Shown here: in pieces, positions 12,801 to 25,064 of the stretch
Position numbering within the stretch: the stretch's first letter is position 1
How the letters are laid out: every line of letters starts with the position of its first letter
Source: Wuchereria bancrofti
Lineage: Eukaryota; Nematoda; Chromadorea; Rhabditida; Onchocercidae
DNA: 64,000 nucleotides
Direction: 5' to 3'
Assembly: GCA_005281725.1 (NCBI GenBank)
Contig: SSBO01000009.1
Coordinates: forward strand, 2,520,969 to 2,584,968
Made by a program: the position numbers and the translations under genes
Notes under the pieces: model-generated
Told to the model about the DNA's origin: nothing
What the model saw: the letters and a program-made list of their open reading frames with translations, nothing else
The model's database searches: none

Positions 12801-14688
12801 ATCGTTTTAACGAATTAATCTAGATCATTCAATGGGATATAATTACTTTCGAAAGATAAAAGTGATAAGAATTAGGAGAGCATATTTTCATCGCATGGCG
12901 ATTGTATATATATTTCGGTTAGAATGCCATCATTTTCAAGATTAAGTTTTTAATAAAATTTTCTGTTCCTGTTTGATAATTGTAATTGTAAAACAAATTG
13001 TGGCAGCACATTCAAATTTTCGGTCTTAAAGTTATTGATAAGATCAGCAATCAGTGATATATATCATTCCATCATTCTCAGTGGTGTTTCTTCTGTAAAT
13101 TATATCGTTCAATCGAAAGATAACTTTCCATTCTCATATGATCTTCGTTTTCGAAGAGAAGAAAAGATGAATTCTCAATTAAATGCCCAATACCATTGGA
13201 TTTCGACTAGACCTACTACATCACTATATGCAATTATGTGTTTTCATACTTTCATTCCAGAACGTTTGAAGAAGAAATCTTACAAAACATCCTTATGTAA
13301 AACATTCCGAGAGACAAAAAAATGTGATTATGGAGAAGCATGCGTTTTTGCACATGGTGAGAAGGAACTTCGTCCTCCCCCTGAGGTAAAGTATGAGGAG
13401 CTTATTGAACATTTGGAACAGTAGAAAATTTTGAGATGAATTTGAATATCACATGACATCTGTGATATATGTGAATGTAATTTTTTCAAGGTTATATGGT
13501 TTTATCTTATGATAAATGATAGGAATCTCCTGATATATTTTGCAATCATGATACGTTATTCAGGTAATGGTGTAAGGTACTGAAGTATCACATTGAGAAT
13601 TTATTCCTGTAGCACTTGAAATTTTTTTGTTTTGCAGACTCATCCGAAATACAAAACTCAGTTGTGTAGAAATTTTAGCAAATGGAATTATTGTCCCTAT
13701 GGTGCCAAATGCCTGTTTATCCATAAACGTTCTAACGGAAATGTGGACTTCACTAACGTGATGCATAATTTTTGCTTTTTTCTTTTATTCAGCTATAACT
13801 TTGATTTTGTTATTGCAATAAATTTAGGTAAATTCAGCAAGACAATAAATTGATCAATTAAATCGTTGAATCATTTCACTTAAGAAAATTTGATTAATTG
13901 GCTCTTGATTTATCGATCGCTTTTAATAAACTTACATTAAAGTTGCAGATAAGAACGGATGATTCAGCAAGTGTCAATAATCTTTCATACGCAAATAGCT
14001 TTAATGTGGAACAGATGAATACAAAGTGATTATTAATTTATTGACCTTTACAGTTGAAATCTCTCACAACTTTTCTCATAGCCAACATTATAGAGTAACT
14101 TTTTTAGGTACAAAGAGAGTATAAGTTATCTACATGCATACTTTTTTATAATTCCTTCTATCACATTCACATATATAATTCCTTGTTTTTTAGTAACAAA
14201 TATATAAACCCACGGGTTACGTTCGGGAAATCTGCACAGTTTGCTGAAAAGGATGGCTTCTGTCACTCTTTAACAAGCGCTGGTTTCAATAGAACAGGAA
14301 ATATGGGACATTCTGTACAATTTTCTTTCACATTTTATAATTTATTTTAGTAATTTTGACTAGGTTTAATCGATATTTCAATATCACAACATTCTGTACA
14401 AAGATGTAACCTGGAGACGTTAAAAGATTATTGATTTATATCAAGGAGCATTACTCTAAAAAGTTCAGTTCTATAGTATTGTAAACTGTTTATGTTTATT
14501 GTCGTTAGTTTGTATTCATATAAAATATATTGAAAGCATTTCATTTTTAGACGGTCGAAAATCAAATTGCTGAGAATATTGCATATAGAGATCGGTCGTT
14601 TGATTATGCTGCTACGATTGCGAATAACAATATTTTGGATAATGACCGTATTATCGAGCAACTTAGTGAGCAACTCAGTAATGTGTAG
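9864..14688 (+). CDS. Tandem CCCH zinc-finger protein 2, paralogue of gene 1
   Basis: Eight exons keep frame and give about 305 residues: 9864-10018, 10470-10548, 11903-12005, 13261-13385, 13638-13757, 13949-14025, 14194-14314, 14551-14688. The fingers are [20 protein letters not shown] (about 125-144) and [20 protein letters not shown] (about 164-183), both C-x8-C-x5-C-x3-H and each led by a YKT motif. The N-terminus (FLYQTYGIE ... [12 protein letters not shown]) matches gene 1. The intron before finger 1 (phase 1, after a LQK motif) and the one between the fingers (phase 0) are conserved between the two genes, so they are tandem duplicates. RNA binding is expected from the family. The start at 9864 is the first ATG of the open frame. 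The C-terminal exons depend on a GTGATT donor at 14026; without it the protein stops at 14029. Confidence 0.82.
12591..13058 (+). repeat. 104-bp direct duplication inside an intron
   Basis: Two copies, 12591-12694 and 12955-13058, lie 364 bases apart in the 1.25-kb intron before the first finger of CCCH gene 2. Both contain AATTGTGGCAGCACATT and GATAAGATCAGCAAT and differ at roughly one base in ten. No terminal inverted repeat or target duplication is evident. Confidence 0.9.
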
Positions 14689-17600
14689 GTCTAGAAATTT
14701 ATCCAATGATCTTTTCCGAAACATAAATTTTTAAATATCTCTATGCCTCTGATGATATCCTCGAAGTTTCCTTTTATTCTTTTGGAAAACAGAAGAATAC
14801 TATCGTTTAGGACGAAGTGGTTTTATGTACGTAAGATTAAAATTTTTTTAAGAATGGAATTTAGGCAAAAGGAAATTGTTACAGGAAAATGATGGATAAT
14901 AACTATATGTTTTCGTAGTCGTCTTTCTCGAGAAAATAGTTCAATTGATGTCAAATCCAGGATGTTCAAGCTTATCACTTATTAAAAAATCGATGTTTTA
15001 TTTTTGAAATATCATAAGATATTGACAGTGTTTCGTTGTGATTTCATCACTATTCTATTACCATTTTAGGGAGATTTGTGTTGTTTTTCTTATCTATTTC
15101 ATTGATTGAAATTATATGGTTAAATGTTAAATGCTACTTTATCTAATTTTATCTCTTCTCCTCTGTTTCACTGTAAAGATTTCGACAGGTAAATATTGAA
15201 AATGAAAACTGTGTATTAAGGAATGATATTCACTATTTTAGTAGTTATCTGTTATATGTTTTATTTTTTTTTTTTTTTTTGTAATGCTTGTTGTGCACAT
15301 ATATTTATGTTTTTTTTTTCTATAATCATTATCATGAACTGTGAGACGTAAATTTTTGTAGTCACAAGTAAATATTTCACAGAAATAATTTTCAGATTGT
15401 TCTAATGAAGTAATTTTAAAAAATACTGAATTGTTGAAAAAGAAAGGTGAAGGTAGTCGTTGAAAATAATACTGGAAGAGAATTAGGTTAATATGAGCTT
15501 TTGGGATAAAGTGATGAAATTTTTAAAACATTCCTTGTTTGGTTTTCACTTACAGTAATGTTTGGCTATTGAAGTTAATCCATTAAACATTTCCGGGTGA
15601 AAAGTACAGAACTGCGAATTGTTTTTTTGTTCGGAGATTTTATTTTTATTTTTTTTTATAACGATGAGTCCATCTGTTTGGTTTGGTAGTTGGATGATTG
15701 GTTGTTAATTGTGTGGTAGCGACAGTATAGCTCTATGGTTTGTTTTCAAATGTGACCTTCGAACTACGCAATGAAAAGCAGATCAAATGTTCGTTTGGGA
15801 CGGGAATTAGTTTAGATTAACTGCAATTGAGTCTTCAAATAGTTCTTTCTTCTCATTTCGATTTTTGTTTTCAAGAAAGAATTGGGAAGACTTAATTAAG
15901 ATTTTATGTTTAATATTCGAAGAAAAAGGTTTACCAGAAGGGGACCTTCGTAATAACAAGAAGTAAGATGAGATGCAAAAAAAAGTCTGATGAAATGTAA
16001 AAAATGGCGAATTGAGAGGAAGTAAGTGATCGATCAAAATGGTGGAAAACGCACAACTGAAATAAAATTTGCAGGAAATTTGTGTTTCTTTTTTGCTGGA
16101 AATGGAAGAGGTTTCAATAAATAAATGTTTAAATCTAGATGCTAATTAAATTTCAAATGGAATCGAACAGGTTCTTTACAATTTTTTCATTTTATTTTAC
16201 AAAAATACGAGAATTAAAAAGTAAGAATTGATCAAATAAAAAACGAGAAAATGTAATTGCAGTGATCAATCGTAATAATACTTACTGAATGATTGTATTT
16301 GTAATATGCTAGTAATTTAGATGGTCGATTAAGTAAGTTATCATTTTTGAAATTCACCAAAAATGTATTCTTTCAATAAAATATTGAAAGTTTAAAACTT
16401 TTTTCTTTTAAAAGGATTAAAAAGACACAGTTTGTATTTTCTCAACTATAAAAATGTGTGTGATTTTAAAAATTTACTAAATTTCAAAATTACTTTCAAT
16501 TCTGTGAGACAGAATTCCTCTTTGCTCAGATTATAAAATCTGTTTTCTTTTTCTTTTCAACTGCATAACTTCCAATATTTTGTCAGTGTTTTAAGATAGA
16601 TAATGTTGTTCAGGTAGTAATAATTAGTTTATCAATTCGATCATAGGGAATTACTGCTCTATTTCATCAATTTTTTTATTTTACAATTTATAATATTTTA
16701 ATTTCAATTTGTATCTTCTATACTTTTGCAACTTATTGACTATTTTAATAAAAATAGTACAAAATCGTAATTTATATTTGAAATAAATTTAATAGTTTGC
16801 TTTTTTCTCATTCCTTTTCAATTAAAAAGCAAAAAAATTTATATGCCATATAAGGATTATTTGAATTTATTGAATATTTCAAGCTAAATTTTTCTCCTAA
16901 AATGTTACACTTTGTTTTGGAATAAGAAAAAAGTACATTTTCTCAGTAATATCTATAAATAATTAATATGTCATTTTTTTTTCTTTTTCGATTTCTGGTT
17001 TTCACAACGGGTTGCTAAGGAAATGACTTAAAATAAAAAACACTTTTGTTTATGGAACAAGTTTTTTCTCTCACTTATATCATTTTTTCAGAATTATTAT
17101 CATGATATGCCTGATAAATGCGTAGAAATCTTGTTTTAGAAAGTATTAATTACTCGAATATATAAGATAATGAAATCACTAATTTAAATATTTCATACAA
17201 ATTCAAGTCGTCTTACAATCTTTCCTTCTTTTGTTACAATTTCAATTTTTGATTTTTATTAGGTATACATTTTTTTTAATAAAAATTTAACTTTTAACAA
17301 TTATGCATTTATCAATTTATATGCTTTGATAGGTTAATAATTAAAAAAATTTTCACGGCCATTAATCAATCCATTTTTGCTTTCCATTTCTTTTCTTTGA
17401 TAAAATTTGATTAATGTGAAATATGTTTTACTATAACAACATTATATGATTAATTGCCCAAATTATGTAAATAAGGTAGTGATAAAAGAAAGATAGAAAA
17501 ACAAATATCAACGAAAATAAATAAATAAAAATTTAATTTAGAAATTTTGTTTCATGTATTTTGATCTGGATATGATAAATGGTGAATTTATAATTTTGAA

Positions 17601-18854
17601 TCTTTAAAAATTCAATTTCATTTCATTTGATTCAAATGACAAGAACAAGTTTTATGACAAATCAGTAAACAAACATAATTTGTTGTGATGAATTATTTCG
17701 GCATTGTTTGATTAACAGGTTATTTTATCCACCATTACTGATTATTTTTGATTATTATATAGAACAACAAATCTATTTTTAATTTATTTATCATTATCAG
17801 TTCCAATGTTTTAAAACTATTGATTTGTTCCCATTTCATAGTATTATTCTCGATTTATTTGATGATAACAAATCATTGTGTATCTGTATGTGTGTGTATT
17901 GCTATAATATTAATGATTATTAATCGTGACAACAAATTAAAATTATCATTTTTAGTTCTATTTTAATTTTAATAACAAATATAAAAAGGAAAATGAAAGA
18001 TAAAATAAAAATATTTGTTTATCTTTTTTATAATCAAAATTTGTTATTGTTTATTACAGTGAAGAAAAAAAAAAACATTTATTTTCTATCATTTGTTATA
18101 TTTGTCTACTAATTTCATTATATTCATATTATTGGCATTTTTTTTTTCTTTTTCTATCATTTTTTTAAAATTTTAAATAAAATTAATTTTTCGCAATTTT
18201 TTTTGAAACACTTTAATTATTTTAAATTTAATTGTTAAACTACCAAATTTATTAACTAGTAGATTGAAAGAAATTAAATTACTAAGTTTAATAATGCATT
18301 TTAAACATTTATTTAAAAAAAAAATTTTTTTTTTCTATTTTATATTAACGAAATTTATGTATTTTCTTAATATTTAACAATTAATTGCATTTTCAAAAAA
18401 AATATTTTTCAAATAATTCAATTATTACTTTTTTTTTTGAATAATTTAGAAATAAAAATGTAGGAGAAGCAAGGACATTATATTATTGCGATAAAATTAA
18501 TGGATTGAAATATGGTTACACCCTCTGTCATAAATATTTCTTTCTTTCTCTCTGTTTTTTTTTCCTTTTTCAACTGCGTTGATTTTTAAAAGAATTATTT
18601 TCATTGCTTATTCTTTAAAATTAAAAAAGAAATCAATTATCTCTTCTGTTTTCTTTTTCCTTTGTATTTTAAAAGTGAAAATGAAAAAATTTAATTTATA
18701 AAGTCTCGATTTTTTCGGTACAATGTTTAAATGAATTAATTTCAATTTAGTCATTAATTTATTTATTTTAGGTCATTATTTATTCTTTTTTTTTCTACTG
18801 ATATCGTTTTTTTCCTCTTTCTTTCTTTCTTTTTTTTTTTTTTTTTTTAAATTT
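14689..18854. other. Gene-free AT-rich intergenic stretch
   Basis: No supported exon on either strand across about 4.2 kb. The sequence becomes strongly AT-rich with many poly-A and poly-T runs, especially after 16 kb. It contains the unassigned 3' end of CCCH gene 2 and the promoter side of the carboxylesterase gene. Confidence 0.6.
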
Positions 18855-18862
18855 CTTTTCAG
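18855..18862 (+). promoter_or_regulatory. Probable spliced-leader acceptor of the carboxylesterase
   Basis: A long T-tract followed by TTTCTTTTCAG ends at 18862, five bases before the ATG at 18868. Close spacing of a strong acceptor and the start codon is typical of nematode trans-splicing. Confidence 0.6.
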
Positions 18863-18867
18863 TTGAA

Positions 18868-21800
18868 ATGATACAATTAAATGAGAGATGTAAACGTGTT
18901 GAAAAATGTAAGCCACGACAGATTGAAACGAGAAGTGGTATTGTTGAAGGTAAACAGTTGCACTGTAATAAAGGTTCTATTGATGTTTTCCTTGGTATTC
19001 CGTATGCAAAACCACCAACGGGTGAGCGTCGATTCAAGGTTAATTTAAATTATAATCTTTAATCTTTTTAAAATTTCATTTCAGCTGTAAATCATACAGT
19101 GCATTATAAAATTGTTGAAAATATTTAATGCTTAAAAAAGTAATTTCATTTTTTACTTTACATGTATTATTTTGAAATGCATTCAAATAATAACTTTTTA
19201 TGATTATAGTTGTGCATTTTTTTGTTTTCTATTAATTTAATAATAGTTACGATTAAAATTTTGCTAGATTATTTGAAATAAATAGTTCTTCCAGGAAAAA
19301 ATATATTTGAATTAAGATGAATAAAATTAGATTAATTGCAATTAAAATTTCAATTAATTCCTTTTTTTGCCCTTTTTTAATTATTATTTTTTAAAATTCA
19401 TTATCCTAGAATAAATTGAAGTTGAAATTTATATAATATATTATTTTAGAAGCCTGAAATAATTACGCCATGGACTGGCATTATGAAATGCAAACAATAT
19501 CGAAGCCGAGCGCCTCAAAAAGATTTTTTTTGGGATCGAATAGATTTAGGTGTTGGAAAGAATGAAGATTGTCTTTATTTAAATATTATCATACCGGGAT
19601 GGAAGCCACAATCTGAATTTGTAAGCCATATCCTGATAATTAATTAATTAATTAACTAACTAATTAATACAATATAATAGGATTTAATTGAATACATTCA
19701 ATTTCAAACTGTTTTAAGTTTTGATCCAACATTTTCAAAGTTTTTTTTTTCTCTTTTTTTTAATAGAATTCTTTAATAATAATAATAATATTATTATTAT
19801 TCAGAAGAATGGTTTTCCGGTAATGTTTTACATTCACGGTGGTGGTTATATGATCGATTCGGCTGTAAAATATCATTACTCCAAAATTGCCAAGTGATAA
19901 AATTTATTTGAAAATTCTTAAGAGCAACCAAATAAATAATCATTTAAACGAAATCACACTTTTTATTTTTTATTAATTTGGATTATAAAAAAAAACCAAC
20001 GTTTTTTTTTCAAAATATTCATTATCTGTTAATTATAGTATTAAATTTAATTGAGCAATTTAAATTCTACAATTTCCACTGATCTTTTTTAGACTTCTAG
20101 TATCGAAGGATGTGATTGTTGTAACAATTCAATATCGTCTTGGTTTTCTTGGTTTTTTCACTACCAATGATGAGATTTGCCCGGGTAATTTTGGCATTTG
20201 GGATCAGGTTTTTCCTTTTTTCTTTTTTTTTTTGCCATATATTGTTTTATAACAAATAAAAATTTTAATTTTTTAACAAATTTAATTGAAAACTAAACAT
20301 ATAGAGTTGCTTTCCAATAATGATACAGATTATGGCCTTAAAATGGATAAAAGAGAATATCGAATATTTTGGCGGTGATCCAGATCGAATTACTGTTATT
20401 GGCCAAAGTGCTGGTGCTGCATCTGCTGATTTGTTAGCTTTATCACCTCATAGTCGAGGTTTGTCTTATTTCAGATATCTTTGCAAATATTTTGATAAAA
20501 CCATGAAATGAGTTATTTAGTGATAAGAAATGCGTATATCGCATTGAATTCTTAAAATTAGTTAATAAATCGGTTTTTTATATTTCTGTTCATTTTTGAA
20601 TATATGGATGGTAAGTTTTAAAAATTTCATAAGACAAATTATTCATTTTCATTTTAATATTTAATTTAAAAAAAAAAAAAATTTTGTTTTATATCCAATA
20701 TTAAATCGATTTATGGATTAGAGGTTTTAAAAATTCAATCGATATATCTTGTATTCATTGTCAACATATTCATTTTTAGAGCTAAATGAATTTTTCAGAT
20801 CTCTTCAAGCAAATCATATTATTAGGCGGTAATGCCGAATGTTCCTGGGCGGTATCAGATGCTAAAACTGTAAGCGATTATTGCTATCAAAAAGCTCGAA
20901 AATTAGGTTGGCAAGGTAAGAAATTTATTATTCCTTATTAACTTTATCATATCATTTAGCAAAACAAAAATTAAAATACATCTTTAATACTTCTAATACA
21001 AAAATTTTTTTTTTCTAAAAAAATTTGATATGACATTTTACACTTTGTTCGCTTTTCTTACAATTTCATCTGTAATACATCATTTAATGATTGTTATTAT
21101 TTCAGGCACTGATAATGCAAAAATGATAAGATTTCTGCGTAAATTACCCGCTTCAAAATTTGCTGCCAAATTAATTGGTAATAAAGAATTATTTACCACT
21201 GGTCGTTTACCATTAGCACCGGTTATTGATGGTGATTTATTGCCGTGTCCCATTATTGAACTTCGAAAACAATCACCCACAAAATCTTCCATTGTTGGTC
21301 TTACTGAAGATGAAGGCTTACTTTTTGGTAAAGGCTTATTTTCCTCTTTTTTTCTTTCTTTTTTTTTTTAATGACTTACAATAAATGCAAGAATTATCTA
21401 ATTAACAATTACACGTATCACGTGTTTCTAATGAATAAAGTTAATAATCTAATTAAGAGTTATACGTATTACGTGTTTCTAATGAATAAAGTTAATAATC
21501 TAATTAAGAGTTATACGTATTACGTGTTTCTAATGAATAAAGTTAATAATTTAATTAAGTATTATAATTAAGAGTATCACATGTTTCATCTGCTATCAGC
21601 AAAAGATTGGCAAAAGAGTACAAATGAATCATATTGTTGGGCATCTAATTAGGGTGACAAACATTCATTGACAATGATCATTTTTTTTTTTTTTTTTGTG
21701 AATCTCATACTGTCTTCTACTGAAAACAATTTTTTTTTCAATCAAAATTTTAGTAGCAATCGGTCGATTGGCATGTGATATGAAGAATATTAAGGCGGGA

Positions 21801-24048
21801 ATTGAACTGATAAAGAATAGTGTGAAAGATGAAATTGATGCAGAACAAGTGATCAGTGAAATTTACTTGAATCGTGATAACAAATGTGACAATATTAACA
21901 ACAGTCGTCGAAATGTCCAACGAGCATTTATTAATGTGACGTGAAAGCCCTTCTTATTTTTTAATTTTTAAATCATTAAATGTTGCTTTTAATAATATAT
22001 TCCTACAATATATTTATTTCAAATATATAAACAAGTAAAATATCAATAAACAAATAGATTAGACATTGGAATAATTATGCTTGAAATTTAAACTAATAAA
22101 AATAACTAAACGTATATCTTAGAAATTTCAGGTAAATTTTTCTGAAACTAAAATATGAACTGGAAAAGTATATAGATGAGATTAATTAGGACTTTCATTG
22201 TTAATATTTTAAATCCATAGTTAATTATTATTTGCAAAATATGCTATTAAAGTTCACTGTCTAAAGTTGAAAAATAATATTTACTTATTTTCATCTTGTT
22301 GTAATAAATTTCATAATTTTAATCATATATATTGCTTCGATCATTTGTTAACAAATTATTGATTAATTGATTCATATCACCATAATTTGTCGATACTTAT
22401 TATTGCATTAGCAATAGTTGTTAGTGAAAAATTTGTAAAAGCAGTTAGTATTCAAAAATTATAAAATTAAATGTAATTTAATTGGAAATTAAATATGCTA
22501 ATTGCAGATGCTTGGCGATTTAACTAGTAATTATGGGACACAATTATATGTGGATAAATTAGTTGAACGAGGTGAAACTGTTTATATGTATTCATTAGAG
22601 TATTGTAATCCGGCTTGTTATGGTTTACTCAACTTTTATCTTCCATTCAGAAGTTTGTTCCGATTTTTAAAATTTTAAAATTTCATAAATGATTGTAAAT
22701 GATTTTATTGATAATACAATTGGAAAATTATCTCTTCAAAAATTCAATAAATTTTTTATATTATAATCCATTCAATATATTAATAATATTTGAAATATGA
22801 ATATTCATGCATATTTGCTACTTTTTATTTATTCCTAATTAATTAAATTACTGATAATGATTCATGTATTTTAATACTTGAATTGTTGATATTTTGATGC
22901 TTTTTTTTCTTCTTTGAGATAAAAACTATGATGTTTGTTACAGATAATAATTATTCATTATTATTATTTTCTTATTAATTTCTTTTTTTTTCATTTCTAT
23001 TTGAAACAAAATTAATTTTAATGTAATTTAATTTTAGCAGCTACACATGGAGTAGATTTAATTTATTTATTGGATGCGAACATCTTCTTATCACCATTTT
23101 TTAAAACAACAACTGATAAGCAAACTACACAGTTTTTGACGCAATCTTTAGTTAATTTTGTCAAATATCGGTTAGTAAATTTTATTTTTGTCATTTTTTT
23201 CATTTCTTTTGCACTTTTGAAATTTCAAATATATTTTCTCTTTTAAAACAAAAAAAAAAGTATTAAGTATACATTATGTCTATTAATCATCTTTTTCATT
23301 GCTATTGATAAAATAAAATGAAATGATAAGTACAATTTAGGAATCTTTCAATACTTTGCTTTCGACTTTATTAAAATGTGACAAAAATTTCATATTTTAC
23401 TGAAAATTTGATTTTTTTTTTCACTTTATTATTAAAATAATTAAAAACAAAAAGTTTTTTGATTGCATACTTTAAATACGTCTACTTTNTATAGAAATGA
23501 ATAATCTCTTATTTCATTTTGATATGATAATTTTAATAATTACAATATATGTGACAGATGAAAAATTGGAATTTTAAATTAGTTTAAATTTGATTATTAA
23601 TTTAGTTTTGAATTCGAACATTCCAATTTTTTTCAATATTATCTAATCATTTCGAAATAAATTTATCGTATAATTATTAATATGAAATTTATTCCAAATA
23701 AAATAAATTTTAATACTACAGGCAATTTGTTCTATATTTTATATGAATCATTGAATACATTCATAGATTATTTGCTAATTCCACTTTAATTTACTTGAAA
23801 TTAAGTTTAAATTTTTAAAAATTTCTCATAAATTTCTGGCAAATAATTTTTTTCAAATTGTTTTCAGCAATCCAAATATTATCAATGATAAAATGGATTA
23901 TGCATTTCCATTTGTATGGAAACCGGTTACATTAGATAGTCGTGAGCAGCATTTACGAATTGCGCACACTATCGAAATGCGCAATGAATTTAAAAATGGA
24001 CGAATGAAACAATTAAAAGATATTTTTGGCAATTTAATCTTAAAATGA
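18868..24048 (+). CDS. Type-B carboxylesterase, catalytically complete
   Basis: Eleven exons give about 550 residues, the usual length for the carboxylesterase/cholinesterase family: 18868-19038, 19450-19620, 19805-19893, 20093-20207, 20329-20458, 20799-20915, 21106-21327, 21754-21935, 22508-22652, 23041-23170, 23868-24048. Family landmarks appear in order: [23 protein letters not shown], the oxyanion loop [13 protein letters not shown], the nucleophile elbow GQSAG (Ser about 209), EDEG with the acidic residue (about Glu334), and THGVD with the catalytic His (about 450). It should hydrolyse carboxylic esters. No signal peptide or C-terminal membrane anchor is visible, so a cytoplasmic or ER-luminal enzyme is possible; an adhesion role like neuroligin is unlikely because the triad is intact. 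Nematode gut esterases of the GES-1 type are the closest idea. One N base at 23489 lies in an intron. Confidence 0.93.
19773..19800 (+). repeat. (AAT)n/(ATT)n inverted microsatellite at a splice acceptor
   Basis: A run of AAT triplets is followed at once by ATT triplets, ending at the CAG acceptor of carboxylesterase exon 3 (exon starts 19805). The two halves are self-complementary and could fold into a hairpin in the pre-mRNA. Confidence 0.85.
21390..21559 (+). repeat. 51-bp tandem repeat, about 3.3 copies, in an intron
   Basis: Units at 21390-21440, 21441-21491 and 21492-21542, with a partial copy to 21559, lie in the intron between carboxylesterase exons 7 and 8. Each ends in TTTCTAATGAATAAAG and includes an ACGTRTYACGT near-palindrome. 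Units 2 and 3 are almost identical. Confidence 0.95.
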
Positions 24049-25054
24049 ATAATTTGTTCGTATATTTTAAAAGATTTAATTGTATTCGCTTTTTTTTTTG
24101 CTTTTATTATATCAAACTATTAATTAGTTATAATAAATAGTATGGCTTAATTATTTATCATTTTCATTTACATATATTGCATATGAAATAAATGTTCAAT
24201 CATTTCAAATATTTTCATATATTTAATGAAATTCTTAAAAAAAATTCTTAAAAGGAATATTTGTTCGTATAAAATAAGCACTGTTTTTACATTCTTTATC
24301 ATTCATTTATGATAGATCTATTAATTTTAACTGTTACAATTTTGTTTTGTAATAATTAAAATAAAGGAAAAAAAAGCAACAATTTTAAAAAAGTTTTGTG
24401 AGAAAAAAATTTTTTTGTTGGAAAAAAATTACTTATGGAAGTAATTTTACAAAATTTTTAGATTTAGATAGGATTAAAATATTTCATCAATTGCTACTAA
24501 TCATTGTATTATGAAATATCATTGTGTTTACATTCCTTATCATTCATTTATGACGGATCTGTTAATATGCAAATTTTATCACAACAATATTGGACGTTGT
24601 GAAAACGATAAAAAGACTGATTAATTATTTTATTCGTAAAAATTATCAATCTTTCAAAATTTATCAAACTTTCTTGTCATATTTTTATAACAATAACGTG
24701 TATTGATACAATATGATATGATATGATATGATAAATACAACACCACATAATACAAATACGATACGATGCAATATAGTACGTCATAATGTATTTTATATTT
24801 TTGTTTTTAAAATAAATTTTACGTATTTCAAAATAATTATTTTGATAAATTATAAATCATGATTGGCTATCATTAATTAATTATGGTTAATTATGATAAT
24901 TAGAGTTAACATTAATTTATTATGAGAAAAGATTAATATAAAATTGGAAAAAAAAGAAAAAAAATGAAACAAAGTTTTATTTTATTTTCTTGTTGAAAAA
25001 TAATAAAACAGAAATGGAATCATTTCAGAATGAAACCTTTGACTTCGTCGCATA
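24049..25054. other. Short convergent intergenic region
   Basis: About 1 kb between the 3' ends of the carboxylesterase (+) and acid phosphatase (-). No exon seen. It contains an (ATATG)n microsatellite at 24711-24733 and many poly-A/T runs. Confidence 0.6.
24132..24137 (+). terminator. Poly(A) signal AATAAA of the carboxylesterase
   Basis: Canonical AATAAA 84 bases after the stop codon at 24046-24048. Others occur nearby (about 24188), so use is inferred. Confidence 0.5.
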
Positions 25055-25064
25055 TTTATTTATT
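25055..25064 (-). terminator. AATAAA signals overlapping the acid phosphatase stop codon
   Basis: On the minus strand the stop TAA at 25065-25063 runs directly into AATAAATAAA, so two overlapping poly(A) signals touch the stop codon. If used, the 3' UTR would be only a few tens of bases. Confidence 0.5.

Noticed and set aside
14428..14724. 98-residue minus-strand open frame
   Set aside because: It overlaps the last exon of CCCH gene 2 in antisense; the plus reading is in exact splice phase and ends at a stop.
15807..16037. 76-residue minus-strand open frame
   Set aside because: No fitting splice sites, no family resemblance, in AT-rich spacer.
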